A stretch of DNA of 64,000 bases from the NCBI GenBank assembly GCA_027924585.1, contig BSBM01000712.1, positions 3,482,001-3,546,000 of the forward strand, given 5' to 3'. A model generated the notes under the pieces. The model was not told the DNA's origin. It was given only the letters and a program-made list of their open reading frames with translations, and ran no database searches. Shown piece by piece: positions 1-10,711 of the stretch. This stretch comes from Larix kaempferi. Lineage: Eukaryota; Streptophyta; Pinopsida; Pinales; Pinaceae. Position numbers and translations under genes: made by a program. Numbering within the stretch: position 1 is the stretch's first letter; every line of letters begins with the position of its first letter.

Positions 1-59
1 GATATGGGTGCCATTAGGAAGTTTTATGTACCAAGAATGGGTCCTTGGGTCTTAACCAT

Positions 60-1365
60 GGTAAGGAGAGGAAACACACTATGGAATGATGTTGTTTTTA
101 AAGTGGACAACCATTGTTGATTTTAGTCTTAAGAATCATAGCTCTTCTCTTAATTAAGTAAAACTTCTAATTTCAAATAAAATCCTCTAGTCAAATGGTA
201 AAACAACCTTTTCAGAAGGAACTGAAAGCTTAACAATTTTTTACTTATAGATAACCATATTCTCAGTTCATAAAGAGTTATAAGTATGGTTTAAAATGGT
301 ACCACTTTACTTACTTTTGTTTAAATCTGTGATATAAAAATAGTCATATGACCCTTGATATTTCCAATATGGAAGAAGTAGTTTTAGATACTTATCCTTA
401 TCTAGTAATTGCACCCAACATACCTTAAAATCCATTAACAAACTAGTGATGAAAAGTAGGTATTATGGGTTATAATAGTGAGGGGATATAGGTGTAAAGG
501 GTTATATGAAGTAGGGTTGTGTGGGTTAGTGTTGATAAGGATTATGAATTTTATAAGGTATATAGACATGTTTGAGATTAAATATTAAGGGTTGTAGGGG
601 CTAGCTACTAGAACTTCTAAAGGATATAACAATTAGGGGTGATAAACATCAATGATTATATGGGTCATATGAGATTAGTTTCTAGGGGTTACTTGTCATC
701 GAAGTTAGCATAGTTAAATAACTAGTGGTTATAGGGACTATGGTTTATATAGATTAGGAATAATGGATTAAGGTTTATAATTATCATAGTAAACAAGGGT
801 TCAATGAAGGGTTATATAGGGGTCGTAAACTATATAGGTAACTACAATCATATAAGTAAGAAGAACCATGTTTTATGGCATCCACAATGATGAATGTTTC
901 TATAGTGGTTGTTATAAAATTTTGGAAAACATAAAGAACATGATAGAAAATTTTCCCAGTAAGCTGTGAGAAGAAGTCTTCTTACCCATAAAATGAAAAC
1001 ACTCTATGAAGTGGTTTTGTTTTAAAGTGGAAAATCATTGTTTCTTTTAATTTGAAGAATAATAATTGAGTAAAACTATTGATTTGAAATTAAACCCTCT
1101 AGTAGAATGGTCAAACAAACCCTTTTATAAGAAATTAAAATATTCACAACTTTTGAATTAGAGAGAACCATATTATGAGTTCATAAATATGGTTGAAAGT
1201 GGTGAAACTTTACTTAATTTTGTTTAAATAGGAGATATACTATATCCATGTGAACACTATTAATTCCCACGCAGAAGTAGTTTTAGATCCTTATTCTGCT
1301 CATCTAGTAATTACACCTAGGAGTACACCTTAAATTTCGTTAACAAGCTAGTGATGAAAAGTATT
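60..1365 (+). repeat. Diverged direct repeat A, copies at 60-450 and 990-1365
   Basis: Two stretches of about 380 bp run in the same order of recognisable blocks: 'aaagtgga.aa.cattgtt', 'ccctctagt.aaatggt.aaac', 'gaagtagttttagat.cttat' and 'aactagtgatgaaaagta'. They differ by many substitutions and small indels, so the duplication is old. No coding potential is seen. Confidence 0.75.
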
Positions 1366-2335
1366 GCAAGCTATTTGTATTTCTACCCTAGTCCTCTTTA
1401 TCATTCCCTACAATTCACCCTTTGATACCATTGATGGAAAGTGAAAAATGCTATGTGTTGATAGTGTGGCACTTATGCCTTGTGTGTTGATTATGAAAAA
1501 GTGAAATATGGGTGTGAGGAGCATTGCAGGAACTTGGTTTTCCCATTATCCTTTGGTTGCGGTGGATAGCTATTTCTTTAGTTTGTGACTCCATTTAGGA
1601 AATAACACCCACTCTCTTTAGTTTGTGACTCCATTTAGGAAATAACACCCACTCAGTTTAGCATATAATTAAAAAAGAATAATAATATCCTGGGGTAATA
1701 GTAGCTTGGTATTAAGGGTGATAGGGGTTATAAGGGTTAGATGTTATAAGCATTAAGGGTGATCACCTTTAAATATTTGGTGTTTATAAGGTTGAGTTTA
1801 ATTGGATAATAATGCTTATGATTTATAATAATAAGTAGTTATCAAAGTTATATGGGGTTATAAGATATAGGATTTAGGAATTATATGAGTTAGAGGTTAT
1901 ACAAGCTAAGGTTTATATGGGTTACATATTAAATAGATTAATTAGTGATAATGATTATGTGTTGTATGGTTTAATGGTGATAAGGATTACAAGTTTTATA
2001 AGATATATGTATTTTTGAGGTTAAATATTAAGGGTTATAGGGATTAGGTACTAGAACTTATAAAGGATATAACAATTAGGGGTATAGACATTAATGATTA
2101 TATGGATAAGGTGAGATTAGTTTCTAGGGGTTAATTGTTATAGAAGTTAAAGTAGTCCAATGATTAGTGGTTATAGGGTCTATGGTTTATTTGGATTAGG
2201 CGTAGTGGTTTACGGTTTATAATGATCATAGTAAACAAGGGGTTGGTTAATGGTTATATAGGGGATCATATACTTTATAAGTAATTGTAGAGGTATAAGT
2301 AAAAACAACCATGCCATATGGCATACACAAAGATA
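525..2335 (+). repeat. Diverged direct repeat B, copies at 525-895 and 1970-2335
   Basis: Two copies of about 365 bp share 'aaggatataacaattagggg', 'gagattagtttctaggggtta' (in parts) and 'atcatagtaaacaagg' in the same order. Together with repeat A they suggest that a unit of roughly 1 kb was duplicated and then diverged. Confidence 0.75.
1576..1654 (+). repeat. 40-bp tandem duplication
   Basis: The unit beginning 'ctttagtttgtgactcc' at 1576 is repeated at 1616 without a visible difference over almost all its length, so this duplication is younger than the surrounding repeats. Confidence 0.9.
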
Positions 2336-2513
2336 AACCTATTGAATGTTGTTATACCTCTATATTTCACAGTGTCGCATCCCCATCACAAAACAAGTTG
2401 ACGACACCTCCCCTACTGTTTTAAACCATCCAGAAGAGACAGATGATGAGTCAACCTTGAAGGTGAATCCACCCTGGCAAGTTTTGACCCACCTTAGGCT
2501 TTACTCACATACA

Positions 2514-2630
2514 CTACCGCGTATTTCCAGCTTGACAAAACGCGGTACTAGACACTACCGCGTTCTGCTATTTTCCCAAAGCGCGGCAGTGCCGCGTTCT
2601 GCAGTCTTTTCAAAACGCGGTACTCTTTTA
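2514..2630. repeat. Cluster of mirrored ACTACCGCG / CGCGGTACT motifs
   Basis: Within about 115 bp the motifs 'actaccgcgt' (twice), 'acgcggtact' (twice) and 'gcgcggcagtgccgcg' occur in alternating orientation. The GC-rich motifs stand out from the AT-rich background. Similar 'ccgcggtagtgctg' and 'gtaccgcg' motifs occur in the leader of E3 near 24380-24515. Confidence 0.7.
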
Positions 2631-2793
2631 ATAGCTTTTTTCCCTTGGCTCGTGGGATTTTGGATTTTTGAAGATAATGGAAGATTGGGGTCCTTGATTC
2701 GATCTCAACTCATCTCCTTCGATTAGAAACCCTGATCCACTTATCTCTCCTTAGATCCACCCATCTCTCTTGTTGGTTAACCTCACCATTCAC

Positions 2794-2801
2794 TATAAAA
2801 G
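2794..2801 (+). promoter_or_regulatory. TATA-like box, possible remnant LTR promoter
   Basis: The sequence TATAAAAG follows a region rich in 'atctc/ccatctct' and is followed by 'gagaggcatgcc'. The arrangement resembles the promoter part of a plant LTR, but no partner LTR, PBS or TSD was found. Only the TATA-like string is seen directly. Confidence 0.35.
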
Positions 2802-4278
2802 AGAGGCATGCCATTGGAAAAGAGGAGGACTCTTGAGAGCACCAAACTTATGGTCTTGCAGCATTGTGGAGATAGCTAGAGGAGAAGACACTTGGAGTTG
2901 GAGGATTGGCTTGGACATCAAGCACCTTTTGTAAGTACTCTTCAAGTTGTAATGGAATAACTTGTCTTGTTTTCCCAAATCATTTGTGTTAATCTTGTTT
3001 TAATGATATGATTTGTATCTTTCATAGATTTAGATCCTAACTCATGTTTCAGGTTGCTAGAGAATAGTGCATTCTTGTGTTTTGGTTCCATTTTAACAGG
3101 TTCACTTGTGAGGGCTTGGAGCTTGGAGCAAATACCAAAAACGAGCGTTTGGACATAAGGTCAGTTAAACTCCTTCTATTCTCTTCAGCATTTTAATCCT
3201 GAGATGTTTGTTAAATCTAGGGATTCAAGGTAGCATTTGTTTTGTTTTGTTCTTAGCCTAGAGTTAGTTAAAGTCTGATTTAGTCTAAGGGAATTTTGAC
3301 TTATCCGTAGGGAAGAATTCCATATAACAAATGTATTTTGTAGATTTTACATGGTTTAAGTGTCAATTTTCTAATTCCCTAACCAATACAAAAATTAAAA
3401 TTTGTGTATATCCACTAAGGGATACTCACTATTTGTTGATTTACTATTAGGCATCAAATAAGTGCATGTAATGTATGTGTGCTATATGTAATCACCCTAT
3501 ATATAATACTAATTGGATATTCCCTAAACTATTCTAAATATCGAGTTACCTTCCTATCTCTAGGAACCATTTTTAAACCAATCGTTTCTTTTGTACCACT
3601 AAAATTGTACTAAGTTCTCAAAAGTGTTAATTTCTTAGTGTCGTTGTGGATTTTGGTAGTCATATGAGATTCATCCATATGGATGAAACAATTTCCTCAT
3701 TATCCAACTATGAATTGGTTCTAAAGAGAAGATACTTGTCTAGCTCTAGGGATCATAAAGAGTGCTAGGAACCATTTACATTTCATATTGATCGGTTATT
3801 GACCATCTAATATTGCAAGTAGCTTGATCTCAAATGAGGTTCCTACTATAGAATCTGTTGTTATTAGTATAGAAAAATACTTTATTAATAATGTAGTATT
3901 TTAGAGCTAAAAAATAAGTCAAAGATTGCCTCCCCAAAGGTCAAAAGGTTAGGTGCTCAAAATAAAAATTTAAAGCAAGGCTAGATTGAATCCAATTGCA
4001 TGAATGTATGCAAAGAAAGTGTCTTATATATTGATATTTCTAGAGGATCTTCTTTTGGTTTCAAGAATAATTTAATATTTTATGATGAACAATGCCAACC
4101 ATGTGAAGGTAGAATCTCATATGTCCCCTCCCCCTCACATCACTCAATTCACAATACCCAATCTATCTAATACAAGGGAAATGGAATTAACATAATATCA
4201 ACCAATGGCGTGGAAAATGACATAAAATGAATCCAAACATAAATCATATAAGTAATTAATCAAATAAAAATAGAATAC

Positions 4279-4884
4279 TGTTAAATTTTCAGAATTTACT
4301 TCAATCTAATCTAGGATCTTAACTGAGAGAACAACATGTACAGCATATCTACAGCATATTAATCATGGAGACAATAATGCAAGCACACAAGAGACACAAA
4401 TATTTACTTGGGAAAAACCATAAAGGTGAAAAACCCCAATAACTTCCTCAGAGATAGATAGAGCAATGATACAACCAACCAAGAGAGATAGCCATAACCT
4501 AGCAGCAGATCCTCCTCCTCCATAAGTGCGCCACTCCTCCTTGAGTGCATGTGTGAGAAGTGAGTGAGCAAATAGAGTGCCTCCCGCACTCTATTTATAC
4601 TTGACTTGACTTGCCTTTTTACCTAACTCATGTAGGCTCGAACTTTACCACATAACATAATGTTGAGTGGGCCGACCCCCAATAGGGTGGTCTAATAACC
4701 CTTTGACCCACATGACTTATACAGGGCTGACCCCAAATAAGGTGGTCTAATAACCCATCAAGTATAAGTGACAACACTTACAATATAAATGATGACACTT
4801 CCTTATAGAGGAATAATACCATCTCTATAGGAATACAATATACATATATGTGAAATACATTCCGAAGTTACATATACATCAACA
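4279..4884 (-). repeat. E1 3' LTR (606 bp)
   Basis: Read on plus it begins TGTTAAATTTTCAG and ends ACATCAACA. On the minus strand a TATA box TATAAATA lies at 4592-4599, with two GGGTTATTAGACCACC motifs upstream of it. It pairs with 16015-16664. Confidence 0.95.
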
Positions 4885-4893
4885 CTCCCTCTT
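4885..4893 (-). other. E1 polypurine tract
   Basis: CTCCCTCTT on plus, that is AAGAGGGAG on the element strand, directly abuts the LTR at 4884. The identical tract is found next to the E7 LTR. Confidence 0.9.
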
Positions 4894-5094
4894 AACTAGG
4901 AAGGTATTTCTCAGCACAGTTCTTCTAGCACAAGTCATCTTCTCTGGATCATCGTCATTGGATAATCGTCATCGAGTCATCATCATCGTCACTGCTGCTG
5001 CTATCTCAATCAATCTCTGAATCTACTCGTCATAGGAAGTTCTACAGAGCCAGTCCTTTTTCATACTGGATGTAGGCCTACCACCTGCAGGTCT

Positions 5095-5462
5095 TCATCA
5101 TCACTGGCCATACTGTGGAATCCTCAGGACTTATTACGTGCGTCACAAAACCTCGAAAGAGCATTCCAGGATGTTACGGGTACACAACTCCGACCTGTAG
5201 GATCTCCCAGGGCGCTATTACATGTGACCCCACCACAAAACCTCGAAAGAGCATCCCAGGATGTTATGGGTACACAACTCCAACCTGAAGGATCTCCCAG
5301 GGCACAAATTACATGTGGTCATGGAAAAACCTCGAAAGAGCATCTCAGGATGTTACGGGTACACAACTCCGACCTGAAATCTCCCAAGGCCCAAATTACA
5401 TGCCATAGGACAAAACCTCGCAAGAGCATCTCAGGATGTTACGGGTACACAACTCCGACCTG
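5095..5462 (-). repeat. E1 tail array, about 88-bp repeats (left part, cut by E2)
   Basis: Units containing 'aaacctcgaaagagcatc', 'gatgttacgggtacacaac' and 'gatctcccagg' start near 5147, 5237, 5326 and 5412. The array continues right of E2 at 10712-10800. A related array lies in E7 at 57990-58560. It is non-coding sequence between pol and PPT. Confidence 0.85.
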
Positions 5463-5467
5463 AAATC

Positions 5468-6006
5468 TGTTGGGTATGTTATATCTCTTCACATGGTCGC
5501 TGCGTGTACAACACGATCCCTACGGCACCTTCGATTCGCCTGCGCCGGGCACGTCCGGAGGGGGGGGTTTAGAGGGGGGGGTAGCCCGACAGGGCCCACC
5601 CCCTTCGTTTCGGACCGTTAGGTTCCGAAACGACACGGAGGGGGCCGTTAGGCCCCCGGAGTCCGCGCGGAGCGCAAAATTTTTTTTGGGTTGCTTTTTT
5701 GCTTTTTCGCGATTTTCGACCCATTGTACTCTATCTAATTCCGGTAAAAGGAATTAGGGTTGTAACCTAATTCGGGTAAACGAATTAGGGTTTTAGATGC
5801 TGCAGAATACCATTTATTGTATTGTACATGAAAAATAAACATATAATGAAAAAGGAGCTATGCGGCTCTAAGTTTTGCTGATTTTTTCCCGGTTAAGGGT
5901 TTCCAGGTGAAAATCTCTGTGTAATGTGTGTGCCATTGTGTATTTTCTGTAAATGCTTAAGAATCGATATATGTTTGTACTTCACTGTTAAGGTTTAAAA
6001 CTTACA
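5468..6006 (+). repeat. E2 5' LTR (539 bp)
   Basis: Starts TGTTGGGTATG and ends AAAACTTACA. It is CpG- and G-rich in its first third, with two G8 runs at 5560-5567 and 5574-5581. A perfect 8-bp inverted repeat, CTAATTCG...CGAATTAG, lies near 5769-5790. Confidence 0.97.
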
Positions 6007-6008
6007 TT

Positions 6009-6020
6009 TGGTATCAGAGC
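6009..6020 (+). other. E2 primer-binding site
   Basis: TGGTATCAGAGC, complementary to the 3' end of plant initiator-Met tRNA as in most plant copia elements, lies 2 bp inside the 5' LTR. Confidence 0.95.
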
Positions 6021-6135
6021 AATTTTGGGTTCAGAGGGACGCCTTTGTTTCCAGGGGTTTGGCTCGATCTTGGATTTGTGATAAACCTGGTTTCAGTGGG
6101 AGCTTTGCAGCGGTGATTTATTCTTTGTTTAAAGA

Positions 6136-9100
6136 ATGGCGAGCAGTTCTAGATTCGAGATTGAGAAATTTAATGGTCATAGCTTTGAGCTATGGAAGCT
6201 CAAGATGGAAGATCTTCTGGTAGATAGAGAACAATGGATCACAGTAGATCCAGGTACCATGCCCTCTGGTGCGGTAAAAGAAGAATGGGAAAAGCTGGAA
6301 AGGAAAGCAAGGAGCACTATTCGTCTTTGCCTTGCAGATTCGGTATTGGTGAACGTATCTGGAGAAGACACTGCAAAGAAGCTATGGGATAAACTGGGAA
6401 GTCTGTATCAGTCAAAGTCCCTGGTAAATAAGTTATTTCTGCGAAAGAAATTGTACCTTCTGAGGATGACTGATGGAGACTCTGTTTCAGAGCATCTAAA
6501 CGCCTTCAATACTCTGGTAAGTCAGTTGACATCTGTTGGTATTAAACTTGATGATGATGAAAAGTGTATTAGTCTGTTGTGCTCTTTGCCAGATTCATGG
6601 GATAATCTGGTCATAGCTATTGGGAGTAATGCAACCACGCTAAACTTCGATGATGTGGTTGCATCCCTACTATCGGAGGAAATGAGGCGGAAATCCATAG
6701 ATAGTTCAGCCAAGGATGCCTTATTTGTAAGAGGTCGCCCTGGAGACAGATCTAAAAATAAGTCTTCAGGTGGTAGATCTAAATCTAGAGGGAGATCTAA
6801 ATCTCCAGGACCTTCTGTAAGAAAATGCTGGAAGTGCGGAAAAGCTGGGCATTACAAGAAGGATTGTAAATCGAAAATTACTGATAAAAGTAGAGGACCT
6901 AATGACGCTCCATCCGCAGATGGGAAAGAATCTACAGAGAAAGGAGGAGATGTGTATCTGGCATCTTCAAGTACACATGCAGAGCATGATTCGTGGTTGA
7001 TTGACTCAGGTGCGTCTTATCATATGACTCCCCACAGGGAGTGGTTTTCTGAATACGAAAAGTATGATGGAGGAGATGTATTTCTGGGAGACAACTCGGT
7101 AGCGAAAATCATAGGTCGAGGAAAGGTCAAGCTACTGCTCAAAGATGGAAGGGTTAAAACTCTTCCCGGGGTTCTGCACATTCCAAAGTTGGCTAGAAAC
7201 CTTATATCTGTAAGTAAAATGGATGATGCAGGTGTGAAAACTCTATTTGAAAAGAACACATGCAAAATGGTTCGAGAGTCATTGGTGCTGATGAGGGGAG
7301 TTCGGATTGGAACTCTATACAAGTTGTTGGGAAGCACCTTCAAAAATGGATGTAACAGCACTATTGTTTCTGAGGGTAAAAATGAAGGAGACAGAGTCCT
7401 TACTGTCTCTAGTGAGAAGACATCGCTATGGCATCGAAGGCTGGGACATATTGGAGAAAAGGGTCTTCGACTATTACAAGGTAAAAGTATGGCTGAAGGC
7501 ATGTCTGATTTCACATTAGATTTTGATTTCTGTGAACATTGCTTATATGGTAAACAGAATCGAGTAAGATTCTCATCTGGTGTTGTAAGAGCTAAAGGAA
7601 TCTTAGAGTTAATACACAGTGATGTTTTTGGACCTGTGCCTGTTCCATCACTTGGTAAATCTGTGTATTATGTTTCATTTATAGATGATTTCTCAAGGAA
7701 AACTTGGATTTATTTCCTGCGTAAGAAATCTGAGGTTTTTAATAGATTCAAAGAATTTAAGGCTCTTGTAGAGAATCAAACTGAGAAGAAAATAAAAGTA
7801 CTCAGAACAGATAACGGTGGAGAATTCTGTGAAAGTGAATTTGAGGAGTTCTGTAAAACGTGTGGAATAGCAAGGCAAAAGACTACTCCATACACACCTC
7901 AACAGAATGGGGTTGCAGAAAGGATGAACAGGACATTGATGGAAAAGGCAAGGAGTATGCTCAGTGGTGCAGGGCTAGCACAACAATTCTGGGCAGAAGC
8001 TGTTGACACTGCGTGTTACCTAGTGAATAGGACACCCACATCAGCGTTGGTTGACAAGACACCTCATGAGGTTTGGACTGGTAAGAAACCCTCTCTCTCT
8101 CATCTCAGAGTGTTTGGGTGTGATGCTTTTGTACATGTTCCAAAGGAGAAAAGGAGCAAGTTGGATAATAAGGCGGAAAAATGTATCTTCATTGGTTACA
8201 AGGATGGAGTGAAAGGTTACAAGCTGTGGAACCCAGTAAAAAGGCAAACAGTTTACAGTCGAGATGTGATCTTCAGAGAAGTTGAAAGCACTTCCAGGAT
8301 TGAGGATGTACCAAAGGAAAAGGATTCAGAGAAGCTACACTTTGATATCAAGGATGAAAGAGGTGACTCTTTTGAGGAACCAGATTCGTCTGAATCAGAT
8401 GAGGAGGCAGAATCGTCTGAATCAGATGAAGAGGCGGATCCACAGACTCCGGTATTGAGGAGATCTGACCGAGAAAGAAGGCAAGTTGAAAGGTACAGTC
8501 CCCCTGATTTTCGTTCTAATTTTGTGTTATCTATTACTGATGATGATCCTAGAACTGCTAAAGAGGCAATGGATTCAGAAGATAGTAAACTATGGAAGAA
8601 GGCCATGATAGAAGAAATGGATGCCTTGGACAAAAATGAGGCATGGGATCTGGTTGAGTTGCCAGAAGCAAGAAAGCCTATTGGAAGCAAATGGGTATTC
8701 AAGAAGAAGTTAAATGCAGCAGGTAAAGTGGAGAAGTACAAGGCTCGACTAGTTGCGAAAGGTTACTCCCAAATTGAGGGCATCGATTTTGGTGAGATTT
8801 TTTCACCTGTTGCAAAATTGACTTCTATTAGATTTCTTTTATCTATTTCTGCTGCTTTTGATCTTGAAGTAGAACAGATGGATGTAAAGACGGCTTTCCT
8901 ACATGGAAATCTTAATGAAGAGATCTATATGAAGCAACCAGAACGGTTTGTGGTGAAAGGAAGAAAGGAGCTTGTCTGTAAGCTGAAAAAGTCTCTCTAC
9001 GGTTTGAAACAATCTCCCAGAATGTGGTATCAAAAATTTGATACTTATATACTGGGACTTGGTTTCTCAAGAAGCAAAGCTGATCACTGTGTTTATTTTA

Positions 9101-10122
9101 AGATAATTGGTGATCATTTTATTTATGTAATATTGTATGTTGATGATATGTTGCTAATTGGAAACAACAAAGAAATCATCAAGGATGTCAAGAATCAGCT
9201 GTCATCTGAATTTGACATGAAAGATCTTGGTGCTGCAAATTTCATTTTGGGCATGGAAATAAAAAGAGATCGTGAAAACAGGAAACTCTGGTTAAATCAG
9301 AGGAAATATGTTGAAACGATATTGAAGAGATTTAATATGCAGGAAAGCAAACCAGTGAAGGTGCCCATTCCTGTAGGTGTAAGGTTATCTGCAGAACAGT
9401 GTCCCACTACACAAGAAGAGGTAGAGGACATGTCTCATGTTCCATATGCTAGTGCAGTTGGCAGTCTGATGTATGCCATGGTCTGTACTAGACCAGATAT
9501 AGCCCATGCAGTGGGAGTTTTGAGTAGATACATGTCAAAACCAGGAAAGGAACATTGGACTGCAGTAAAAAGGGTCTTCAGGTATTTGCGTGGCACTACA
9601 GATTCTGCAATCTGCTACCAAGGAAGACCCGGTCTAAACAGAGAGATAGATATACAAGGATTTGCTGATGCTGACTGGGCTGGAGATCTTGATCACAGAA
9701 GATCTACAAGTGGCTACGTTTTTAATCTATTTGGAGGAGCAATCAGTTGGATGAGTAGAAGACAAGCTGTAGTTGCACTCTCAACTACAGAAGCTGAATA
9801 CATGGCAGCTACCCATGCAAGTAAGGAAGCTGTATGGTTGCAAAGATTGTGTTCAGGTATTGGTTTTGTTCAGAATGCAGTAAAAATTGGTTGTGATAGC
9901 TCAAGTGCAATATTTCTGGCAAAGAACCCTGCTTATCACTCGAGGACAAAGCACATTGATGTGCAGTACCATTTCGTCAGAGACATGGTTGAACAGAACA
10001 AAGTGTTGCTGGAAAAGGTTGACACTTTGGTAAATGTTGCAGACTCTTTGACAAAGTCTGTGAGTACTCAGAAGTTCTCTTGGTGCAAAGAGAACATGGG
10101 CATTGTTGCCCTGAATTGTTGA
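6136..10122 (+). CDS. E2 gag-pol polyprotein (1328 aa), Tnt1/Tork-type
   Basis: This single ORF encodes in order: a UBN2-type Gag (residues about 1-200), a CCHC zinc knuckle CWKCGKAGHYKKDC (231-244), an aspartic protease with WLIDSGASYHM (D290), a GAG-pre-integrase His/Cys region LWHRRLGH...CEHCLYGK, an integrase core with D496, D559 and E595 (DD35E spacing), reverse transcriptase with YVDD (D1003, D1004), and RNase H with DADWAG and STTEAEY. The copia order PR-IN-RT-RH is clear. The length equals the usual size for Tnt1-like elements. I chose the ATG at 6136 because it starts the conserved Gag motif and lies 115 bp after the PBS. No frameshift, stop or lost catalytic residue was seen. The polyprotein would be cleaved by its own protease and act in cytoplasmic particles and the nucleus. 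Confidence 0.97.
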   Translation: MASSSRFEIEKFNGHSFELWKLKMEDLLVDREQWITVDPGTMPSGAVKEEWEKLERKARSTIRLCLADSVLVNVSGEDTAKKLWDKLGSLYQSKSLVNKLFLRKKLYLLRMTDGDSVSEHLNAFNTLVSQLTSVGIKLDDDEKCISLLCSLPDSWDNLVIAIGSNATTLNFDDVVASLLSEEMRRKSIDSSAKDALFVRGRPGDRSKNKSSGGRSKSRGRSKSPGPSVRKCWKCGKAGHYKKDCKSKITDKSRGPNDAPSADGKESTEKGGDVYLASSSTHAEHDSWLIDSGASYHMTPHREWFSEYEKYDGGDVFLGDNSVAKIIGRGKVKLLLKDGRVKTLPGVLHIPKLARNLISVSKMDDAGVKTLFEKNTCKMVRESLVLMRGVRIGTLYKLLGSTFKNGCNSTIVSEGKNEGDRVLTVSSEKTSLWHRRLGHIGEKGLRLLQGKSMAEGMSDFTLDFDFCEHCLYGKQNRVRFSSGVVRAKGILELIHSDVFGPVPVPSLGKSVYYVSFIDDFSRKTWIYFLRKKSEVFNRFKEFKALVENQTEKKIKVLRTDNGGEFCESEFEEFCKTCGIARQKTTPYTPQQNGVAERMNRTLMEKARSMLSGAGLAQQFWAEAVDTACYLVNRTPTSALVDKTPHEVWTGKKPSLSHLRVFGCDAFVHVPKEKRSKLDNKAEKCIFIGYKDGVKGYKLWNPVKRQTVYSRDVIFREVESTSRIEDVPKEKDSEKLHFDIKDERGDSFEEPDSSESDEEAESSESDEEADPQTPVLRRSDRERRQVERYSPPDFRSNFVLSITDDDPRTAKEAMDSEDSKLWKKAMIEEMDALDKNEAWDLVELPEARKPIGSKWVFKKKLNAAGKVEKYKARLVAKGYSQIEGIDFGEIFSPVAKLTSIRFLLSISAAFDLEVEQMDVKTAFLHGNLNEEIYMKQPERFVVKGRKELVCKLKKSLYGLKQSPRMWYQKFDTYILGLGFSRSKADHCVYFKIIGDHFIYVILYVDDMLLIGNNKEIIKDVKNQLSSEFDMKDLGAANFILGMEIKRDRENRKLWLNQRKYVETILKRFNMQESKPVKVPIPVGVRLSAEQCPTTQEEVEDMSHVPYASAVGSLMYAMVCTRPDIAHAVGVLSRYMSKPGKEHWTAVKRVFRYLRGTTDSAICYQGRPGLNREIDIQGFADADWAGDLDHRRSTSGYVFNLFGGAISWMSRRQAVVALSTTEAEYMAATHASKEAVWLQRLCSGIGFVQNAVKIGCDSSSAIFLAKNPAYHSRTKHIDVQYHFVRDMVEQNKVLLEKVDTLVNVADSLTKSVSTQKFSWCKENMGIVALNC

Positions 10123-10157
10123 AGTCATAAATTTCTCCTGTATGTGAAGAGAACAAC

Positions 10158-10168
10158 AAGTGGGAGAA
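10158..10168 (+). other. E2 polypurine tract
   Basis: The purine-rich string AAGTGGGAGAA (one T) directly precedes the 3' LTR and would prime plus-strand DNA synthesis. Confidence 0.9.
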
Positions 10169-10706
10169 TGTTGGGTATGTTATATCTCTTCACATGGTCG
10201 CTGCGTGTACAACACGATCCCTACGGCACCTTCGATTCGCCTGCGCCGGGCGCGTCCGGAGGGGGGGGTTTAGAGGGGGGGGTAGCCCGACAGGGCCCAC
10301 CCCCTTCGTTTTGGACCGTTAGGTTCCGAAACGACACGGAGGGGGCCGTTAGGCCCCCGGAGTCCACGCGGAGCGCAAAATTTTTTTTGGGTTGCTTTTT
10401 TGCTTTTTCGCGATTTTCGACCCATTGTACTCTATCTAATTCCGGTAAAAGGAATTAGGGTTGTAACCTAATTCGGGTAAACGAATTAGGGTTTTAGATG
10501 CTGCAGAATACCATTTATTGTATTGTACATTAAAATAAACATATAATGAAAAAGGAGCTATGCGGCTCTAAGTTTTGCTGGTTTTTTCCCGGTTAAGGGT
10601 TTCCAGGTGAAAATCTCTGTGTAATGTGTGTGCCATTGTGTATTTTCTGTAAATGCTTAAGAATCGATATATGTTTGTACTTCACTGTTAAGGTTTAAAA
10701 CTTACA
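10169..10706 (+). repeat. E2 3' LTR (538 bp)
   Basis: Near-identical partner of 5468-6006. Its G8 runs lie at 10261-10268 and 10275-10282. Two of the five substitutions relative to the 5' LTR are C/T or G/A changes at CpG sites, as expected from deamination of methylated cytosine. Confidence 0.97.
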
Positions 10707-10711
10707 AAATC

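Larger units (their letters stand above)
1..4273. other. Unassigned AT-rich region left of E1
   Basis: I see no supportable gene here. The stretch is AT-rich and full of stops in all frames. It holds two diverged direct repeat families (listed separately), a 40-bp tandem duplication, a cluster of ACCGCG/CGCGGT motifs and a TATA-like promoter at 2794. The first 60 bases resemble the degenerate repeat family at 32.0-32.9 kb, with the shared phrase 'atgggtgccatta' followed by 'cttaaccatgg'. The short open frames do not resemble known proteins. Confidence 0.6.
5468..10706 (+). mobile_element. E2: complete Tnt1/Tork-like Ty1/copia retrotransposon
   Basis: The element is 5239 bp with LTRs 5468-6006 and 10169-10706 (TG...CA) and the perfect 5-bp TSD AAATC at 5463-5467 and 10707-10711. 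PBS TGGTATCAGAGC is at 6009-6020 and the PPT AAGTGGGAGAA at 10158-10168. One uninterrupted gag-pol ORF fills the interior. By eye the LTRs differ at 5 positions plus one 1-bp indel, about 1 percent. It inserted into one of the 88-bp repeats in the tail of E1. All parts needed for autonomous movement appear intact; present activity is unknown. Confidence 0.97.

Noticed and set aside
460-2330. Degenerate telomere-like tract because of many 'gggtta' words
   Set aside because: No regular TTTAGGG array; the words sit in diverged 365-bp direct repeats.
4404-4589. 61-codon minus ORF repeated at 16140-16325
   Set aside because: Part of the two E1 LTRs near the TATA box; not a gene.
5470-5757. 95-codon ORF in the LTRs of E2 (also at 10144-10458)
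   Set aside because: Lies in the GC-rich LTR and runs through the G8 tracts; no protein-like features and duplicated only because LTRs are duplicated.
7020-8741. Minus-strand ORFs within the E2 polyprotein gene
   Set aside because: Shadows of the intact plus-strand gag-pol frame.
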